Below, in pieces: positions 47,934 through 60,186 of a DNA stretch of 64,000 nucleotides (within the stretch, counting starts at the first letter, position 1; each line of letters opens with the position of its first letter). The notes under the pieces are model-generated. The model did not search any database. It was not told the origin of the DNA and saw nothing but the letters and a program-made list of their open reading frames with translations. The DNA lies in assembly GCA_902729315.2 (NCBI GenBank), contig LR746267.1, forward strand, positions 2,271,501-2,335,500, given 5' to 3'. This DNA comes from Spirodela intermedia. Lineage: Eukaryota > Streptophyta > Magnoliopsida > Alismatales > Araceae. A program made the translations under genes and the position numbers.

Positions 47934-48660
47934 CTTGTCCCAAGATGTTGCTAGTTGAATGTTTCAGAAAGTAAGAGGGCTGACTCCACCCATGATCATT
48001 GAGTAAGAGGATGTGATCGTCTTTTATTGTCCTCTCCTATATGGCCACACATCATCTTCCCACACTGCTGACGAATGACATCGCTCATATGCCATCTTTA
48101 TCATCTCCAACTTTCTCCACAACTCTGAGGTCAATATGGGGTCACATCATTATAAAAATCAATCCTTCCCAACTGGTTTATCATCGAAGTATGATAACGT
48201 TCTCGCCGCCTTCTTTTCCACGAACTCTCACGTCTGTATCAGGTGTCACACTACACTGATAAATAAATCATTCCTGACTGTTTTATTTTCGATATATGAC
48301 AGCTTCCGGCCCCCCGGGGTACTGTAGACCGATAAACCTTAACGTCAGAAACCCAATAAGAATACGGCATACTGACAGCGAGAGAGAGAGAGAGGAGGGA
48401 CATCGTCAGTATCCCTTCATTGATTTGCGTGAGCTGGGCAACACAGAGCCCAACTGACGGGGTTGGGGAAGGGGTTAATGATACCTGCAGAAAATTTACT
48501 CAGCTCAAGTCTGCAGAAAGTCCCAGCAAAGTAGCCCGAGAAGAGGGGGAGGGCTATCACTTTGTGTGAGGTGATGAGGAAGAAGATGGGTCCCGACGAG
48601 GAAGCTTGTCCCTGGCTTGAAGGAGGAAAGGAGAGGGCCTCCGGTTCCCGGGCGGAGTTG
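47934..48660. other. Upstream region of the permease gene, with a degenerate tandem duplication
   Basis: No gene seen. Two related blocks start near 48132 and 48242 (GTCACA...ATAAA.AATCATTCC..ACTG.TTTAT..TCG), about 110 bp apart. A GA microsatellite lies at 48380-48395. GC content rises towards the gene. Confidence 0.45.
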
Positions 48661-49170
48661 ACAATATTTTGATATGGAGTTTAACTATGAGGGGTCAAAA
48701 CCCAAGGACATTAGGGTGCATCTGGCGGACTCACCGGGCCGCAAAGGCAAAAGCAAGAGTTCCCAAATTAGCAGCTGTCCTGTCATCTTCGATGAAATGT
48801 CACCAGAAATGTCACGTCGTTTTTCCAAAATGGGGAATAGAAAACGACATTTTCGCACAAGGCACTTTCAGCAAGGGAAGAGTTGACCACTAGACACCAA
48901 CTCAAACTATGAGCAAGGAAAAGGAAAATTCGTCAGGCGGCAGAGAGAGCTCGGATTACAAACCACGGGTGGAGAGGGATGGAGCGAAATCTTGTGGGTC
49001 CCCAGATTCGGTTGACTTTCTGGTTGAACAGGTTCGACCAGAGTAGTTCTCATACCTAAAGGAACCTATCCTGCATCGCCATTATTTCTCCTCGGAGGGG
49101 CGCGATCCGATCTTTATAAAACCCAAAGCCTTCTGTCAGTGAGGGTGAACTATAGAGAGTGGATTCTTCC
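48661..49170 (+). promoter_or_regulatory. Promoter and 5' leader of the purine permease gene
   Basis: TATAAA at 49115-49120 lies 51 bp before the chosen ATG, a normal distance for a short leader. A frame at 48674-48886 is open but has no family match and is not counted as a gene. Confidence 0.6.
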
Positions 49171-50380
49171 ATGGCCATCGAAGCCCAATCGTCGGCCCCC
49201 GAGGAGAGGGGGAGAGAGAGAAAGGAAACCTTCAGACGAGTAGCCCTCCTCCTCAGCATCATCATATTGGTCGTCGGCTTCGTCGGTGCGCCTCTCCTCA
49301 TCCGCATCTATTTCTTGCATGGCGGCTCCAGGGTTTGGGTGACGACCATCGTCCAATTCATCGCCTTTCCCCTCGTTCTTCCCCTCCTCTACGCCTCTTA
49401 CCTCCACCGCCGGCGGCGAGGAGACAGAAAGCTCATCCAGCTCTCCGCCAACATCACGGCGGCGAGCGTGGTGATCGGAATCATCTCCGCTGCTGATGGC
49501 TACCTGTACGCCTACGGGTCAATGTCCCTCCCCGTGTCCACCTCCACGCTGGTGTTCTCCACGCAGCTGGTCTTCACGGCGGTCTTCGCCTTCCTCCTGG
49601 TGAGGCAGAAGTTCACGGCTTTCTCGGTCAACGCCATCGTCCTGCTCGTGATCGGGGCGGTGCTGCTCGGCGTTCAGTCCAGCGGAGACCGCCCCCCGGG
49701 GGTGTCAGACAAGAAGTATTACCTGAGTTTCATCGCCATGATCGGCGCTGCCGTTCTTTACGGCTTGATGATGCCTCTGATCCAGTGGACCTACTGGTGG
49801 TTAAAGCAGAAGGCGACCCTCACCACCGTGATGGAGATGCAGGTCGTCATGTCCGTCTCCGGCGTCGTCTTCTCCGTAGTCCCCATGATCATCAACAAGG
49901 ACTTTCCGGTCAGCGCAGGCCCATCTTCTTCCTCCCCACCCCCCCCCCCCTTCTGTATGATCTACCCACCGCCATTGAGGAGCCTTTTTTGAGTTCTTTC
50001 AGGCCATTAAAAGGGAGGCAGAGCAGATTTACGAGCTAGGGGAAACCAAGTACTATCTGGTTCTGGTGGGCGCCGCCGTCTTATGCCAGGTAGCGAGCTT
50101 GGGCTACTTGGGGGTGACCTGCTGCTCCTCCGCCCTCTTCGCCGGCGTGGTCATCGCCATGCTTCTGCCGGTGGGGGAGATCCTGCCGGTGCTGCTGCTG
50201 GACGAGCAGTTCACCAGCGCCAAGGGGATCGCCACAGCCTTGTGCTTCTGGGGCTTCCTCTCCTATCTCTACGGTGAGCGCCAACAGACCCAGGAGAAGC
50301 CGGCGCCAACTCCCATCAACGCCGGCGTGGAGCTGATGGTGCCTCGTGCCAGCGTCGTCCCCACAGAAGCCACTCCCTGA
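49171..50380 (+). CDS. Purine permease (PUP family) transporter
   Basis: Two exons, 49171-49908 and 50003-50380, coding 371 aa; the phase-0 intron of 94 bp has GT-AG ends. The family belongs to the drug/metabolite transporter superfamily and moves purine bases, cytokinins and related compounds with protons across plasma or vacuolar membranes. About ten hydrophobic helices are visible, the first at residues 24-46 (VALLLSIIILVVGFVGAPLL), after a short charged N-terminus. Family landmarks are APLLIRIYFLHGGSRVWV, ADGYLYAYG.MSLPVSTSTL, STQLVFTAVFAFLLVRQKFT, GETKYYLVLVGAAVLCQ and FTSAKGIATALCFWGFLSYL. The length fits the family (about 350-400 aa). The start ATG was chosen because the upstream frame has only a GTG. 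No stop or shift is seen: it looks functional. The substrate cannot be inferred from sequence alone. The coding sequence is strongly GC-rich at third positions. Confidence 0.93.
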
Positions 50381-51690
50381 TAGGTGGCGGCGTCGCCCAG
50401 TTCTTTCTTCGTCCTCCAAATCTCTCCCATGGTTTATCAGTCAAACGCCCCTCGTGCCACACGGAATCCCCAGGAAATCTCGATCATCTCAACTTGCAAG
50501 GAAGCATGTCGGGCCCAGCGTTTAGTATTTTATCACGGTAATCATGTGTTTTAATCAGCATTAATTCCAGGTATTTTTACTACTTGAATTGGGACAATAA
50601 CCGAGATCTTGCCCGTGATTAATGTAAGTCTTCGTGTTATTTAATAATCGACCATAAATTAGAAATCGCAATGTCCAAGTGGGTGGGTACCGAATTTTTT
50701 TGGCATAGATTTATAAAATATAATATGATAGATAATTCACATGCTGCCCACACCTTCGCCTTAAACAGTTTAGTCGAAGGCTGGATTACTTGAAATGGTA
50801 AGAATGATTCAGGAAAAAACATATATGAATGATATATTATTGTAATATGTATGATAATAAGTATTGATTATCATGTGACCCCTATAAGTGAGTGGTCATC
50901 ATAGAGAGAGAAAAATTGAAATTTCTTTACCATTATATCCCTCTCATCAATATTATTCTCTGATGTATCTCCTCCGATCATTAATATCACCGATTCTCAA
51001 GAAAACTCTTCTTTTGCTTTTGACTCACCCAACACTCTCTCCCACCTTTGACCTGCTCCACTCGTCACATGTAAAAACAATGAAAAATTTTAGCGATGTA
51101 CCCCTCCAATTATATACAAGTATATATAACCAATTATATCCCTAACCAATTATATACAAAATAGTTCCCCTCCAACCATGTATGACCTACTCCCAAGAAA
51201 GCCCCCCTCCAACCATGTATGACCTACTCCCAAGAAAGTCATCATCTTGCCGTTGACCCACCCAACTCTCTCTCCAAGTATCATCTGACACCCAGCTTCG
51301 AACAATGTGTTGTAAGGCACCTCTTCACTAATTGGCTGTGAAGTATCATATCACAAGGCAGTCAGCTCTCCAATCAATTGTTAAGAGTCACGCCCTATGC
51401 TAGAAAAATGTGTTGTGAGGCACCACACCAGCTCATATCACAAGGCACCCAGCTCCAACCAATGTGTCCCAAAGCCTATCCCAAATCAAGTGACACCAAC
51501 TTATTGTGAGGCACCACACCAACTCGTACCACAAGGCACCCAGCCCAAACGAAAGTGTCGCGAGGCACCAGCTCTGAACCAAGTGTCACGAGGCACCTGC
51601 CTTGAAATAAGGTGTCACTAGACACCCCATGTGATGTTACATCAAGCTGATGTATTGGGTTGTGTAAAGTACTAATGGACTCTAGCTGTC
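50381..51690. other. Downstream intergenic DNA with short tandem repeats
   Basis: No gene. 51167-51201 and 51204-51238 are near-identical copies of a 35-bp unit (CCCCTCCAACCATGTATGAC and on). From about 51290 to 51620 a degenerate array repeats GTG(T/A)GGCACCA.(C/A)C(C/A).CTC.(T/A)A.CACAAGGCACCCAG. Its best pair starts at 51414 and 51502 (period about 88 bp, half-period subunits). Confidence 0.6.
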
Positions 51691-53330
51691 TGACGTGACT
51701 CAGTCGTTGTATATTAAATCACGCAAATATAAAATTTATAAAATTAGAAAATACAAATTTTCAGATATTTAGAAGTATTTCTAAATAAATATATTAATTA
51801 TAATTCAATAAAAATTCCAAAAATAGCGGTAATTTTCCAGGTCGATCACAGGGATGTAATATAATATCTGGTAATTATTTAGAATTTTTTTCAATGAATA
51901 CGATTTTCTTACGAATTTTATACTAGGAAATAAAAAGGAAATATATTTAAAATTCACGAAAAAAAAGGAAATAAGGGTGCGGGCGTCAGGATGACGTCAG
52001 CGCCCGGCGAACGCGAATCAGGCGGAAACAGAGTTCCGCCCGGCGATTCTTACGTAAGCGATTACAGACGACTTAATTAATCAAATTAAAATCTGTAAAA
52101 GCCGGAAGAATCGTAATTTAACGAAGTATAGTTTGGTAAATTAAAATCACACAAAGTATTACTAAATGAAGTGTAAATTAAATTGAAAGTAGGAAAACAG
52201 AGTTCCGGCGTTGCGACGGCGATGCGTCGGCGATGCACCGGAATCCTGAGCGTTCGAGAGGATCGTCGTGTAGTGTCCACGGCCTCGAAGGCTCTCCTTG
52301 GACAAAGACGACATGGGCAATCTCTAGATCTTCTCGCGAAGTCTAGAGATCAATGAAGTGGGTCGTCGAATCGTCTCCGGCGGCTGTCACCCGGCGGAGC
52401 AGAAAAACGGTGACTTTGCGGCTCTCCGACGGCTGTCACCCGACGGAGAAGAGCTGGATGGAGGTGGGGCGCGTGTCAGGGAGCTTCATCCTCAGGTCCG
52501 CGCAGCAAGAGGAGGCTCTTCATCGCATCTGGTACGCTCTCAAGAGGTGGCGACTGGTCTCCCGGCGGATCGTCCTCTTCCGGACGACGGCTTGTTCGTC
52601 GATCAATCGGAGATGATTTACTCGATGGATTCGCGATCCTTTTATCGCGAATCGTTCAGCAATTTTAGTAGCAATGCTCCGCGAATCGCGTTGACGAGAT
52701 TTTCGCCGATGATCCAGCGATTCTCGTTGCTTAATCCTTCACCGGCGATCTGCAGGAAAGTCGCGATAATCAGATAAAAATATATGAATTTTGACTCTGG
52801 GAGGATTCGAACCCGCGCCAGTCGCCCGCCTCTTCTGAGGAAGGTGTGACGGGGGTTTAGTCCCACATCGGTTGTACGCTGATTTTTCGAGCGAATATAT
52901 ACTAATGTTAGCTTTGTGAGCAAAGTTCTTTCTCGCGCGTGCATGACCACTCCTTGCCCCACAGCCGGCTGACCACCGGTGATGTGGAAGGGGAGTGGCG
53001 TACGCGTGCCCTGTCGGTCCCCAAGCCAAGCCGCTCGAGCTCCTGCTCGTGGCTTACTCCCCGACTGCGCTTCCGACCCGCTTGCGGGCACGGCTGGCCG
53101 GCGGGTCCCCCCATTTTTGCAATATTTTTATTTTTATTTCTTGTTCTTCATTTATCTCAAAAGTAAGACTGTAAAAATCGTATAAAATCACATAATTACC
53201 CAAAAATTCACGTTAATCAATTGAAAACTAAAAATCATTCTTTAACACAAATATAAGTCTATTTATAATGAGTTAAGGCTAAAACTATATTATTTACTAA
53301 TTATTAACTCATGATAATGAAGACTTATCA
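51691..53330 (-). repeat. LTR-A copy, full length, GC-rich (young)
   Basis: TGACGTGACTCAGTCG to GACTTATCA, 1640 bp, with most CpG sites intact. Antisense element GTCCCACATCG at 52860-52870, TATATA at 52896-52901, T5 at 53114-53118. B-box-like motif (reverse) at 52802-52812 and palindrome at 52320-52350. To the right another LTR-A begins abruptly at its middle. Flanking 5-mers CTGTC and GGTTG do not match. Confidence 0.9.
52925..53118 (+). ncRNA. Candidate small RNA in the LTR antisense strand (best copy)
   Basis: Promoter: GTCCCACATCG (52860-52870), 25 bp, TATATA (52896-52901). The predicted transcript is about 194 nt ending in TTTTT. Possible stems: CCACTCC 52947-52953 with GGAGTGG 52992-52998; AAGCC 53028-53032 with GGCTT 53051-53055, enclosing CGAGC/GCTCG with a TCCT loop; and CCCGC 53077-53081 with GCGGG 53084-53088. 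No TTTT occurs before the end. No known snRNA, U6 or 7SL sequence is recognised in it. All functional statements are inference. Confidence 0.35.
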
Positions 53331-54266
53331 GGTTGTCACCTAGCGGAGTGGAAAAACGGCGACTTTGCAGCTCTCCGACGGTTGTCACTTGACGGAGAGG
53401 AGCTGGATGGAGGTGGGGCGCATGTCAGGGAGCATCATCCTTAGGTCTGTGCAACAAGAGGAGGCTCTTCATTGCATCTGGTACGTTCTTAGGAGGTGGC
53501 AACTCGTCTCCTAGTGGATCGTCCTCTTCCTGACAATGGCTTGTTCATCAATCAATCGAAGATGATTTACTCGATGGATTTGTGATCCTTTTATCGCGAA
53601 TCATTTAGCAATTTTAGTAGCAATACTCTGCAAATCGTGTTGATGAAATTTTCGCCAATGATCTAGTGATTCTCGTTGCTTAATCCTTCACCGGCGATCT
53701 GCAAGAAAGTCTCAATAATCAGATAAAAATATATGACTTTTGATTCTGGGAGGATTCGAACCCACGCCGATTATCCGCCCCTTCTAAGGAAGGTGTGATG
53801 TGGGTTTAGTCCCACATCGGTTGTGTGCCGATGTTTCGGGTGAATATATAGTAATACTACATTTCTAAGCAAAGTTCTTTCTCTCGCATGTACGACTACT
53901 CCTTGCCCCATAGCCGGCTGGCCACCAGTGACGTGAAAGGGGAGTGGCGTACACGTGCCCATATCAGTCGAAGCCGTTCGAGTCCCTGCTCGTGGCTACT
54001 CCCCGACTGAGCTTTTGACCTGCTTGTGGGCCCGACTAGCCAGTGGGTCCCCCCCCATTTTGTAATATTTTTATTTTTATTTCTTGTTCTTCATTTATCT
54101 CAAAAGTAACACTGTAAAAATCGTATAAAATCACCCCAAAAATTCACATTAATCAGCTGAAAGTCACTTTTCACATTTTAACACAAATATAAGTCTATTT
54201 ATCATGAGTTAAGGCTAAAACTATATTATTTACTAATTATTAACTCATGATAATGAAGACTTATCA
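53331..54266 (-). repeat. LTR-A copy, truncated left end
   Basis: Starts inside the LTR (GGTTGTCACCTAGCGGAG) and ends GACTTATCA. Antisense element GTCCCACATCG at 53809-53819, TATATA at 53845-53850, spacing 25 bp. An internal TTTT at 54013-54016 would shorten any RNA polymerase III transcript here. Confidence 0.85.
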
Positions 54267-54435
54267 GTTGCACCAAAAATAAATTATAGAGGCTCTTGAG
54301 AATAAGAGAGAAGAGGGACAGCTACTTAGTCAGCCTATAGAAAATTCAGGGAACTACCCAACAATAGGATTTCAGCAAGGGGAGTCTAGTAGTATGAATC
54401 TAAGAAAAAACCCATGAAATGATAATATTAGGACA

Positions 54436-55422
54436 ATGAATACATTGAGTGAGAATATTTTACCTGATCCTTATTTCCAACTATTAGAAGAAATTGATGA
54501 TTCATTAGAAGTAAATGAGAATATTAAGGTTGAAAATATAGTAACAGAAAATTTAAATAAAATCATTTATTACTCACAATTGATGAATGAATATAGTGAG
54601 GATGATGAGGAGAAAGAGCCCTTAGATGAAGAAATAGTGGCTGATCATAAAAAAATCATCTAAATTTTAGTAGACGGGAGTAAGGACAAAAATGGAAAAA
54701 AATATATTTTAGGTGAGGAAAAATCAGTTGATTTGGGAGATGTAGGAGACAAGATTAATAAATCTAATCATAATTTTGTAGTCATGGATGTTGATAATGA
54801 GGATGATGATGTATATCATATACCAAAATTAAAAGATAGCTCTTGAGAAGATAAAGAATTTGATGAGTTGAGAAACAAAAAGCTAGAAAAAGAGTTGATT
54901 CAACTAATGGAAAGAAACGAAAATAATGAATATGAATATAGAGATAATTTTGGAGGAGCAAATTTAAATTTTACTGAATTCATTAGATCTGAGATTAAAG
55001 AATACAATCCTTCCATCCTTCAAAACCCACAGCCTATTAGAATTATTTCTAAGCTTGAAATATTTCACTCCTCACAGATTGAACAAATATGTATGGAAGA
55101 TAAAATAGAGTAGGGGAAGATTATGTAGATAAAAGAACACGTTAAGAAATGGGTGAGTGGAAGAATTAGAGATATCAATTTAGATGAAAAAATTCTAGAT
55201 TGAGTAAGAGCTAATTTGAAAATTATATGGCCTAATCACATTTTATGGTCTATTAATAGAAGGTATTTATTAATGAATGAGAGCCTTACAAAACAAGATA
55301 GAAATGAAAAAAGATTCTTTTCAAAATGGAAATATTATTTTTGGGAAAAACATTTTAATTTTCATTTTGTTTTGGCTGAAGTATGTCAAGGTATATATAT
55401 GAAGTATATGAATTTATGCTAA
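54436..55422 (+). pseudogene. Unknown acidic ORF replacing pol (second copy)
   Basis: Same protein as at 33341-34336. It shows NENIKVENIVTENLNKIIYY, YSEDDEEKEPLDEE, then FDELRNKKLEKELIQLMERN (open here, shifted by one base in the first copy), NLNFTEFIRSEIKEYNPSIL, LEIFHSSQIEQICMED, HILWSINRRYLLMNESL and FFSKWKYYFWEKH. It ends AEVCQGIYMKYMNLC. Stops fall at 54661, 54844, 55111, 55126 and 55203. Two copies with different disabling changes imply that the frame was once open. No domain recognised. Confidence 0.65.
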
Positions 55423-56516
55423 ATCTGAAAAAGAATATCATGAAACTTACCTTGGGATACAAATATATTTTGATGGCCATAGATCATCTTATATGATCTA
55501 AGAGTTGTCTAGCTGAAGCCATTAAATTCAGCGCTGCATGGGAGGCAACCCATGGTTTTTATTTCATTTTGTTTGATTTTTTTCTAAACTCTATTTTTCT
55601 TAGAATTTTGCAATACTTGTTTTTGTATTTGTTTTTCTAAAAAAGTGCAAGAGGAGGCGTCTAAGATGAAGTGAAAAATTAAAAATGAGGTTGAGGTGAT
55701 GTCTTTCTGAGCTTTATTATTTATGAAAATATTTTTAGTACTTAACTTTGCACATATGCATGCTTCACTTGAAAATTATATTTTCTGTATATTCTGCTTC
55801 AATTTTTCTATGTCATTGAGGACAATGTCATTTTAAGTTGGGGGGTGAAGTATTCATTATTAATTTATGCTGTAGGACGATTAAGAACATGTGTTTGTAT
55901 TATAACAGTAACTGAAAAAATAAAAAATAAAATAAAATTTGAAAAATTGCAACATCTATTTTCTTATTTTCTATCAAGAACAAGAGACTGTCAAAAATAG
56001 CAGATAAAAAACAGCCCAAATTTTGAAATTCTAGAGACTCTTTTCTCACATTTCAATCCCCTAGGCATATCTTATTGAAATTTAAAATTACAACTATAAA
56101 GATGATAGTTTTGATTTATTTTTGACAAATTTATTGTCGCTAAAAATAGAACTAAAAATAGAAAACAGAACTGTCAGAACTATCTAATTTACAAATTTCT
56201 TACATAATATTACATGCATAAAAAGTTAAATCAATTAGATTGATTGATACCAAAAGATACTAGGAAGATTATTAAGTCAAAAGAATGATCTAGTAGTATG
56301 AAATATTGGAATACTCCTTGGATATATGATAGATAATATAGATTTGATTTTATATATTTTTACTTCATGATCTTGATGGATAGTATTTACTTAATGTGAA
56401 AATTTGTTTGATCATTTGAGTTTAATAAAAATTTTTGCACCCTGATCTATAAGACTTGTGAGGAGAAATTAATTATTTAAAAAAAAAGAGAAAGTAATGT
56501 GAAAATCTAGAAACAA

Positions 56517-56662
56517 AGAGTACACATGGAGGGTGTGAGACATCATTCTCATCGTCGAAAATCGTGTATAAAAAATCAATTGCTGCAAAAATAAGTAGAC
56601 AAAGTGAAAGCCCTAAAAATGAAGAGTACACATAGAGGGTGTGAGACATCATTCTTATTGTC
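56517..56662 (+). repeat. Pair of 41-bp direct repeats
   Basis: Copies at 56517-56557 and 56622-56662 with AGTACACAT(G/A)GAGGGTGTGAG and ACATCATTCT. Same pair, same 105-bp period as at 22312-22457 in the autonomous element. Confidence 0.85.
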
Positions 56663-57040
56663 GAAATTTGTCTATAGAAAAGGCTACTTATTCACTATAT
56701 ATATCAAAAAAATAAAGAGAAATAAGAAATATAGTGCAAACTTCAAAAATCAAGCCATAGAAAAAGGAAAATGTAGGATCAATATTATTCTTGGATGAGT
56801 ATTGATAATTAGAACATCTTGTAAATTTATCTCTGAGTGAAGAAGTGATAAAGATGTGAATAGAAGAAGTGAAGTCTAGATTGTTATTCTAAAGAGTGCT
56901 TAAGCGTTTAAGTACTTGACATCATTCTTAAATACTTGATATAAGAGTCAAAAGTGTCTAAAGGTACATCATTAATTGTATTTGTTTTTATGTATTGAAA
57001 TATGATGTTTGAGATTTCTAAATTTTTATTTTCGTAATTT

Positions 57041-57079
57041 CATTGCTAAGGGACTAGCAATGATTTAAATTGGGAGGTG
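57041..57079 (+). promoter_or_regulatory. Stem-loop and polypurine tract
   Basis: CATTGCTA, AGGGAC loop, TAGCAATG, then ATTTAAATTGGGAGGTG directly before the LTR start at 57080. Confidence 0.8.
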
Positions 57080-58708
57080 TGAGAAGTCTTCATTATCATG
57101 AGTTAATTAGTAAATAATAAAGTTTTATCTTTAACTCATGATAAATAGACTTATATTTGTGCTAAAGTGTGAAAACTAGTTTTCAATTGATTAATGTGAG
57201 TTTTTAGATAATTATGTGATTTTATATAAATTTATATGAGTTTTATAAGCTTACTTTTGAGATCAATGAAGAAATAGAAATACAAATAAAAATATTACAA
57301 AATGAGGGGACCCATCGGCCAGCTGGGCTCGCGAGTGGGTCGGAAGCACAATCAGAGAAGAGTTGTGAGTAGGGGCTCGAGCAATTTGGACCGATAGGGG
57401 CATGTGTGCACCACTCCCCTTCCACATCACTGGTGGCCAGCTGGCTGTGGGGAAAGGAGTGGCCGTACACACGCGAGAAAGGGACTTGCTTAAGGATCTA
57501 ACATTACTATATATTCGCCCGCCGCACAACCGATGTAGGACTAAACTCACGTCACCTTCCCTAGAAAGTGTGGCCAATCGGCGTAGGTTCAAATCTTCCA
57601 AGAGCCAAAACTCATATTTTTTTATTTGATTATCGCGACTTTCTTCCAGATCGCCGATGAAGGATTAAGCAACTAAAATCGCTGGATCATTGGCGAAAAT
57701 CTCGTCAACGCAATTCGTAGAGCGTTGTTACTAAAATTATTAAAGGATTTGCGATAAAAGGATCGCAAATCTATTGACTAAAGTATCTCTAATTGATCAA
57801 CAAATAAGCCGTCGTCGAGAAGAGGATGATCCGCCGGGAGACGAGTCACCACCTCCTGAGAGCATACCAGATGTGATGAAGAGCCTCCTCTTGCTATGCG
57901 GACTTGAGGATGAAGCTCTCTAACACACACTCCACCTTCATCTAGCTCCTCTTTGCTGGGTGACAGCCACTAGAGAGCTGCAAAGTTGTCGTTTTTCCAC
58001 TCCGCTGGGTGACAGCCATCGAAGATGATTCAACGACCCATTTTATTAATCTCTAGACCTTGCAAGGAGATCTAGAGATTGCCCACGTTGTCTTTGTTCA
58101 AGGAGAGCCTTAGAGGCCGTGGACACTACATGACAATCCCCCCAAACACTCAAGATTCCGGTGCATCTCCGACATATCGCCGTCACAACATCGGAACTCT
58201 ATTTTCCTACTTTCAACTTACTTTATGCTTCATTTAGTGATAATTTGTGTGATTTTAATTTACCAAAATATACTTCATCCAATTACGATTCTTTCGACTT
58301 TTACAAATCTTAATTTGATCAATTAAATCATTTGTAATCGCTTACAAAAGAATTGCCAGGCAGAACTGTGTTTTCGCCCGTTTCACGTTCACGGGGGCAC
58401 TGACGTCATCTTGACATATGCACCCTTATTTCCCTTTTTTGTGAATTTTAAATATATTTCCTTTTTATTTTGTAGTATAAAATTCATACAAAATAGTATT
58501 CTTTAAGGAAAATTATGAATAATTACCAAATAATATATTACATCCCTACGATTGACCTGAAAAATTACCGCTATTTTTTTAGAAGTTTTATTAAATTATA
58601 ATTGATATATTTATTCAGAAATACTTTTAAATATCCAAAAAATCATATTTTCTAGTTTTATAAATTTTAAATTTACGTGATTTACTATACAATGACTAAG
58701 TCATGTTA
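57080..58708 (+). repeat. 3' LTR (LTR-A) of the second non-autonomous element
   Basis: TGAGAAGTCTTC to GACTAAGTCATGTTA (decayed CACGTCA end), 1629 bp. Antisense element at 57531-57541 is changed (GTCCTACATCG) and the spacing to TATATA is only 17 bp, the one clear exception in the family. Confidence 0.85.
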
Positions 58709-60186
58709 AACTCATTTCTAGCTAAATGTATAGAAAGAAGAGAATTGTGGGTTTGTGGGTGGCTCTAATAAAGAGGTAAGGACAGATATAGGGTAATTAA
58801 TGTAGGAATGTTATTACTTTTGATCAATTTCTCCCAAGATTTAGAGTGAAATGAGGGGGTGGCATAGAAAAAAGAGGAAAGAAGAGAAAGCTCAACACAA
58901 ATATTATGACAGCAAGAAATGAAGAAATGAGCAAGCATGTCCTGGGCAGTTTTAAGAAGAAAGAGAATGAAACAATCCAAACTAAATATCCTTATATTAA
59001 CTTTCTTTTTTTTCTTTTTTTTCTTTTTTTTTGATGCTAATGACTTCCAATTTTTCTCTCTTTTTTTTTGTTTTGTTTTTTTTTTGGGGTATAACCAAAA
59101 TACCAAAAAGAAGATTGAAACTAATTTCATATACAAAGATAAGGACAAACTGCCTAAGAATTACTCACTAACTCAAATGTGAAAACATTAAAGACTATCT
59201 CTTGCTGTAGATCCAAACTAGTAATTCAAACATATTGAGCAAACACCAAGATAGATAGATGAAAAGTGGTTAGAAGCTATAGAATGAAATTGAGACAGAT
59301 AAAAGAAAGGGATAGAGATCAAGTTGATATCACAAATAGGGAGGTAGACGGACTAGGAGTTAACCATATCATCAGTAATAAAGAAAACAAGATAGAGGGT
59401 TTCTATTATGGCTAATCAATGGGTGAGGGCTAAGGTGAAGTGGTGATAGTCTATTCCCATAGGGGGCTCAAAAAATAGTGATTCATTACTCAAGACTTGA
59501 AAGAATGCATACTCTATTCCCAGAATAAGATTCACCTAGTGAGTAATCAAAACAAATAAGTAAGTTCGGTTTCTAAATAGTGGTGTAGTGAGGACTCTCA
59601 AATCACTCATCACTCCATCCTAAGCCTATTGTATTTCAACCCTTCGATTTTCATGTACTATTCCATCGCCCTACTAGATATCCTTGCTACTTAGGGATTG
59701 ACCTAGTACATCTAGATTCATGACTCATACTATTAAGAAATGCTATCAATCCACTACAAGAGCCTAACTTCACTACTCACCCTTTTAGAAACAAGGAATG
59801 GACAAACTTCTCAAGTGGGGATGGAATTACTATTTTGTATGCATGCAACAAGATGTATATAGAAAAATGAGATAAATATGCAATCATCATAACAAATTTT
59901 GACAGTTTCATGTTGCAAGCACCCCTGCATGGTCCTCAATGCATTGAGAAAGACATCAAACTAAGAATGAAAAGTATAGCGTAAGAATGGCAAACTAGGG
60001 GGAAAAATTATAATTGCAGTTGCAGCTGTGATTGTGGCTGTAGTAGCAGCTACAGCTGCAAGTCCTTGACTTCTCTTGCTAAATGATCTATACTAGAACA
60101 ATATTCTTAAAGAAAATGGGCTAAATACAGCTGTTATTAGAAGGAAAGGACAATGCAAGAACCAAAATACCATACAAACTTCAAAA
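58709..60186 (-). other. Probable 3' noncoding region of the pol element to the right
   Basis: No gene. Poly-T tracts at 58998-59031 and 59061-59084 create false open frames. On the minus strand, GCATTGAGGACCATGCAGGG (around 59931-59950) is the motif found before polypurine tracts in the other elements. An inverted repeat with 10-bp arms (TTGCAGCTGT 60020-60029, ACAGCTGCAA 60052-60061) lies close to the end of the integrase. Confidence 0.45.

Larger units (their letters stand above)
54267..58708 (+). mobile_element. Second non-autonomous gypsy element, right part, with 3' LTR
   Basis: Gag tail (54267-54435), the unknown acidic frame (54436-55422), a second G-run (55834-55850), 41-bp repeats, a stem-loop and polypurine tract (57041-57079) and a 3' LTR-A (57080-58708). 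It is near-identical in order to 33180-35260. Its left part, with the 5' LTR, is replaced by minus-oriented LTR-A sequence at 54266. Confidence 0.82.

Noticed and set aside
52353-52777. Two overlapping open frames in LTR-A (about 87 and 100-140 aa) that recur in many copies
   Set aside because: They recur because the LTR recurs. They lie in the GC-rich transcribed part, have no ATG context or domain, and are broken differently in each copy.
51686-53335. A target duplication around the LTR at 51691-53330
   Set aside because: CTGTC and GGTTG do not match, and the left flank is not LTR while the right flank is; a rearrangement is more likely than a clean insertion.
58765-59182. Open frames with lysine or phenylalanine runs
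   Set aside because: They come from poly-T and T-rich tracts at 58998-59084.
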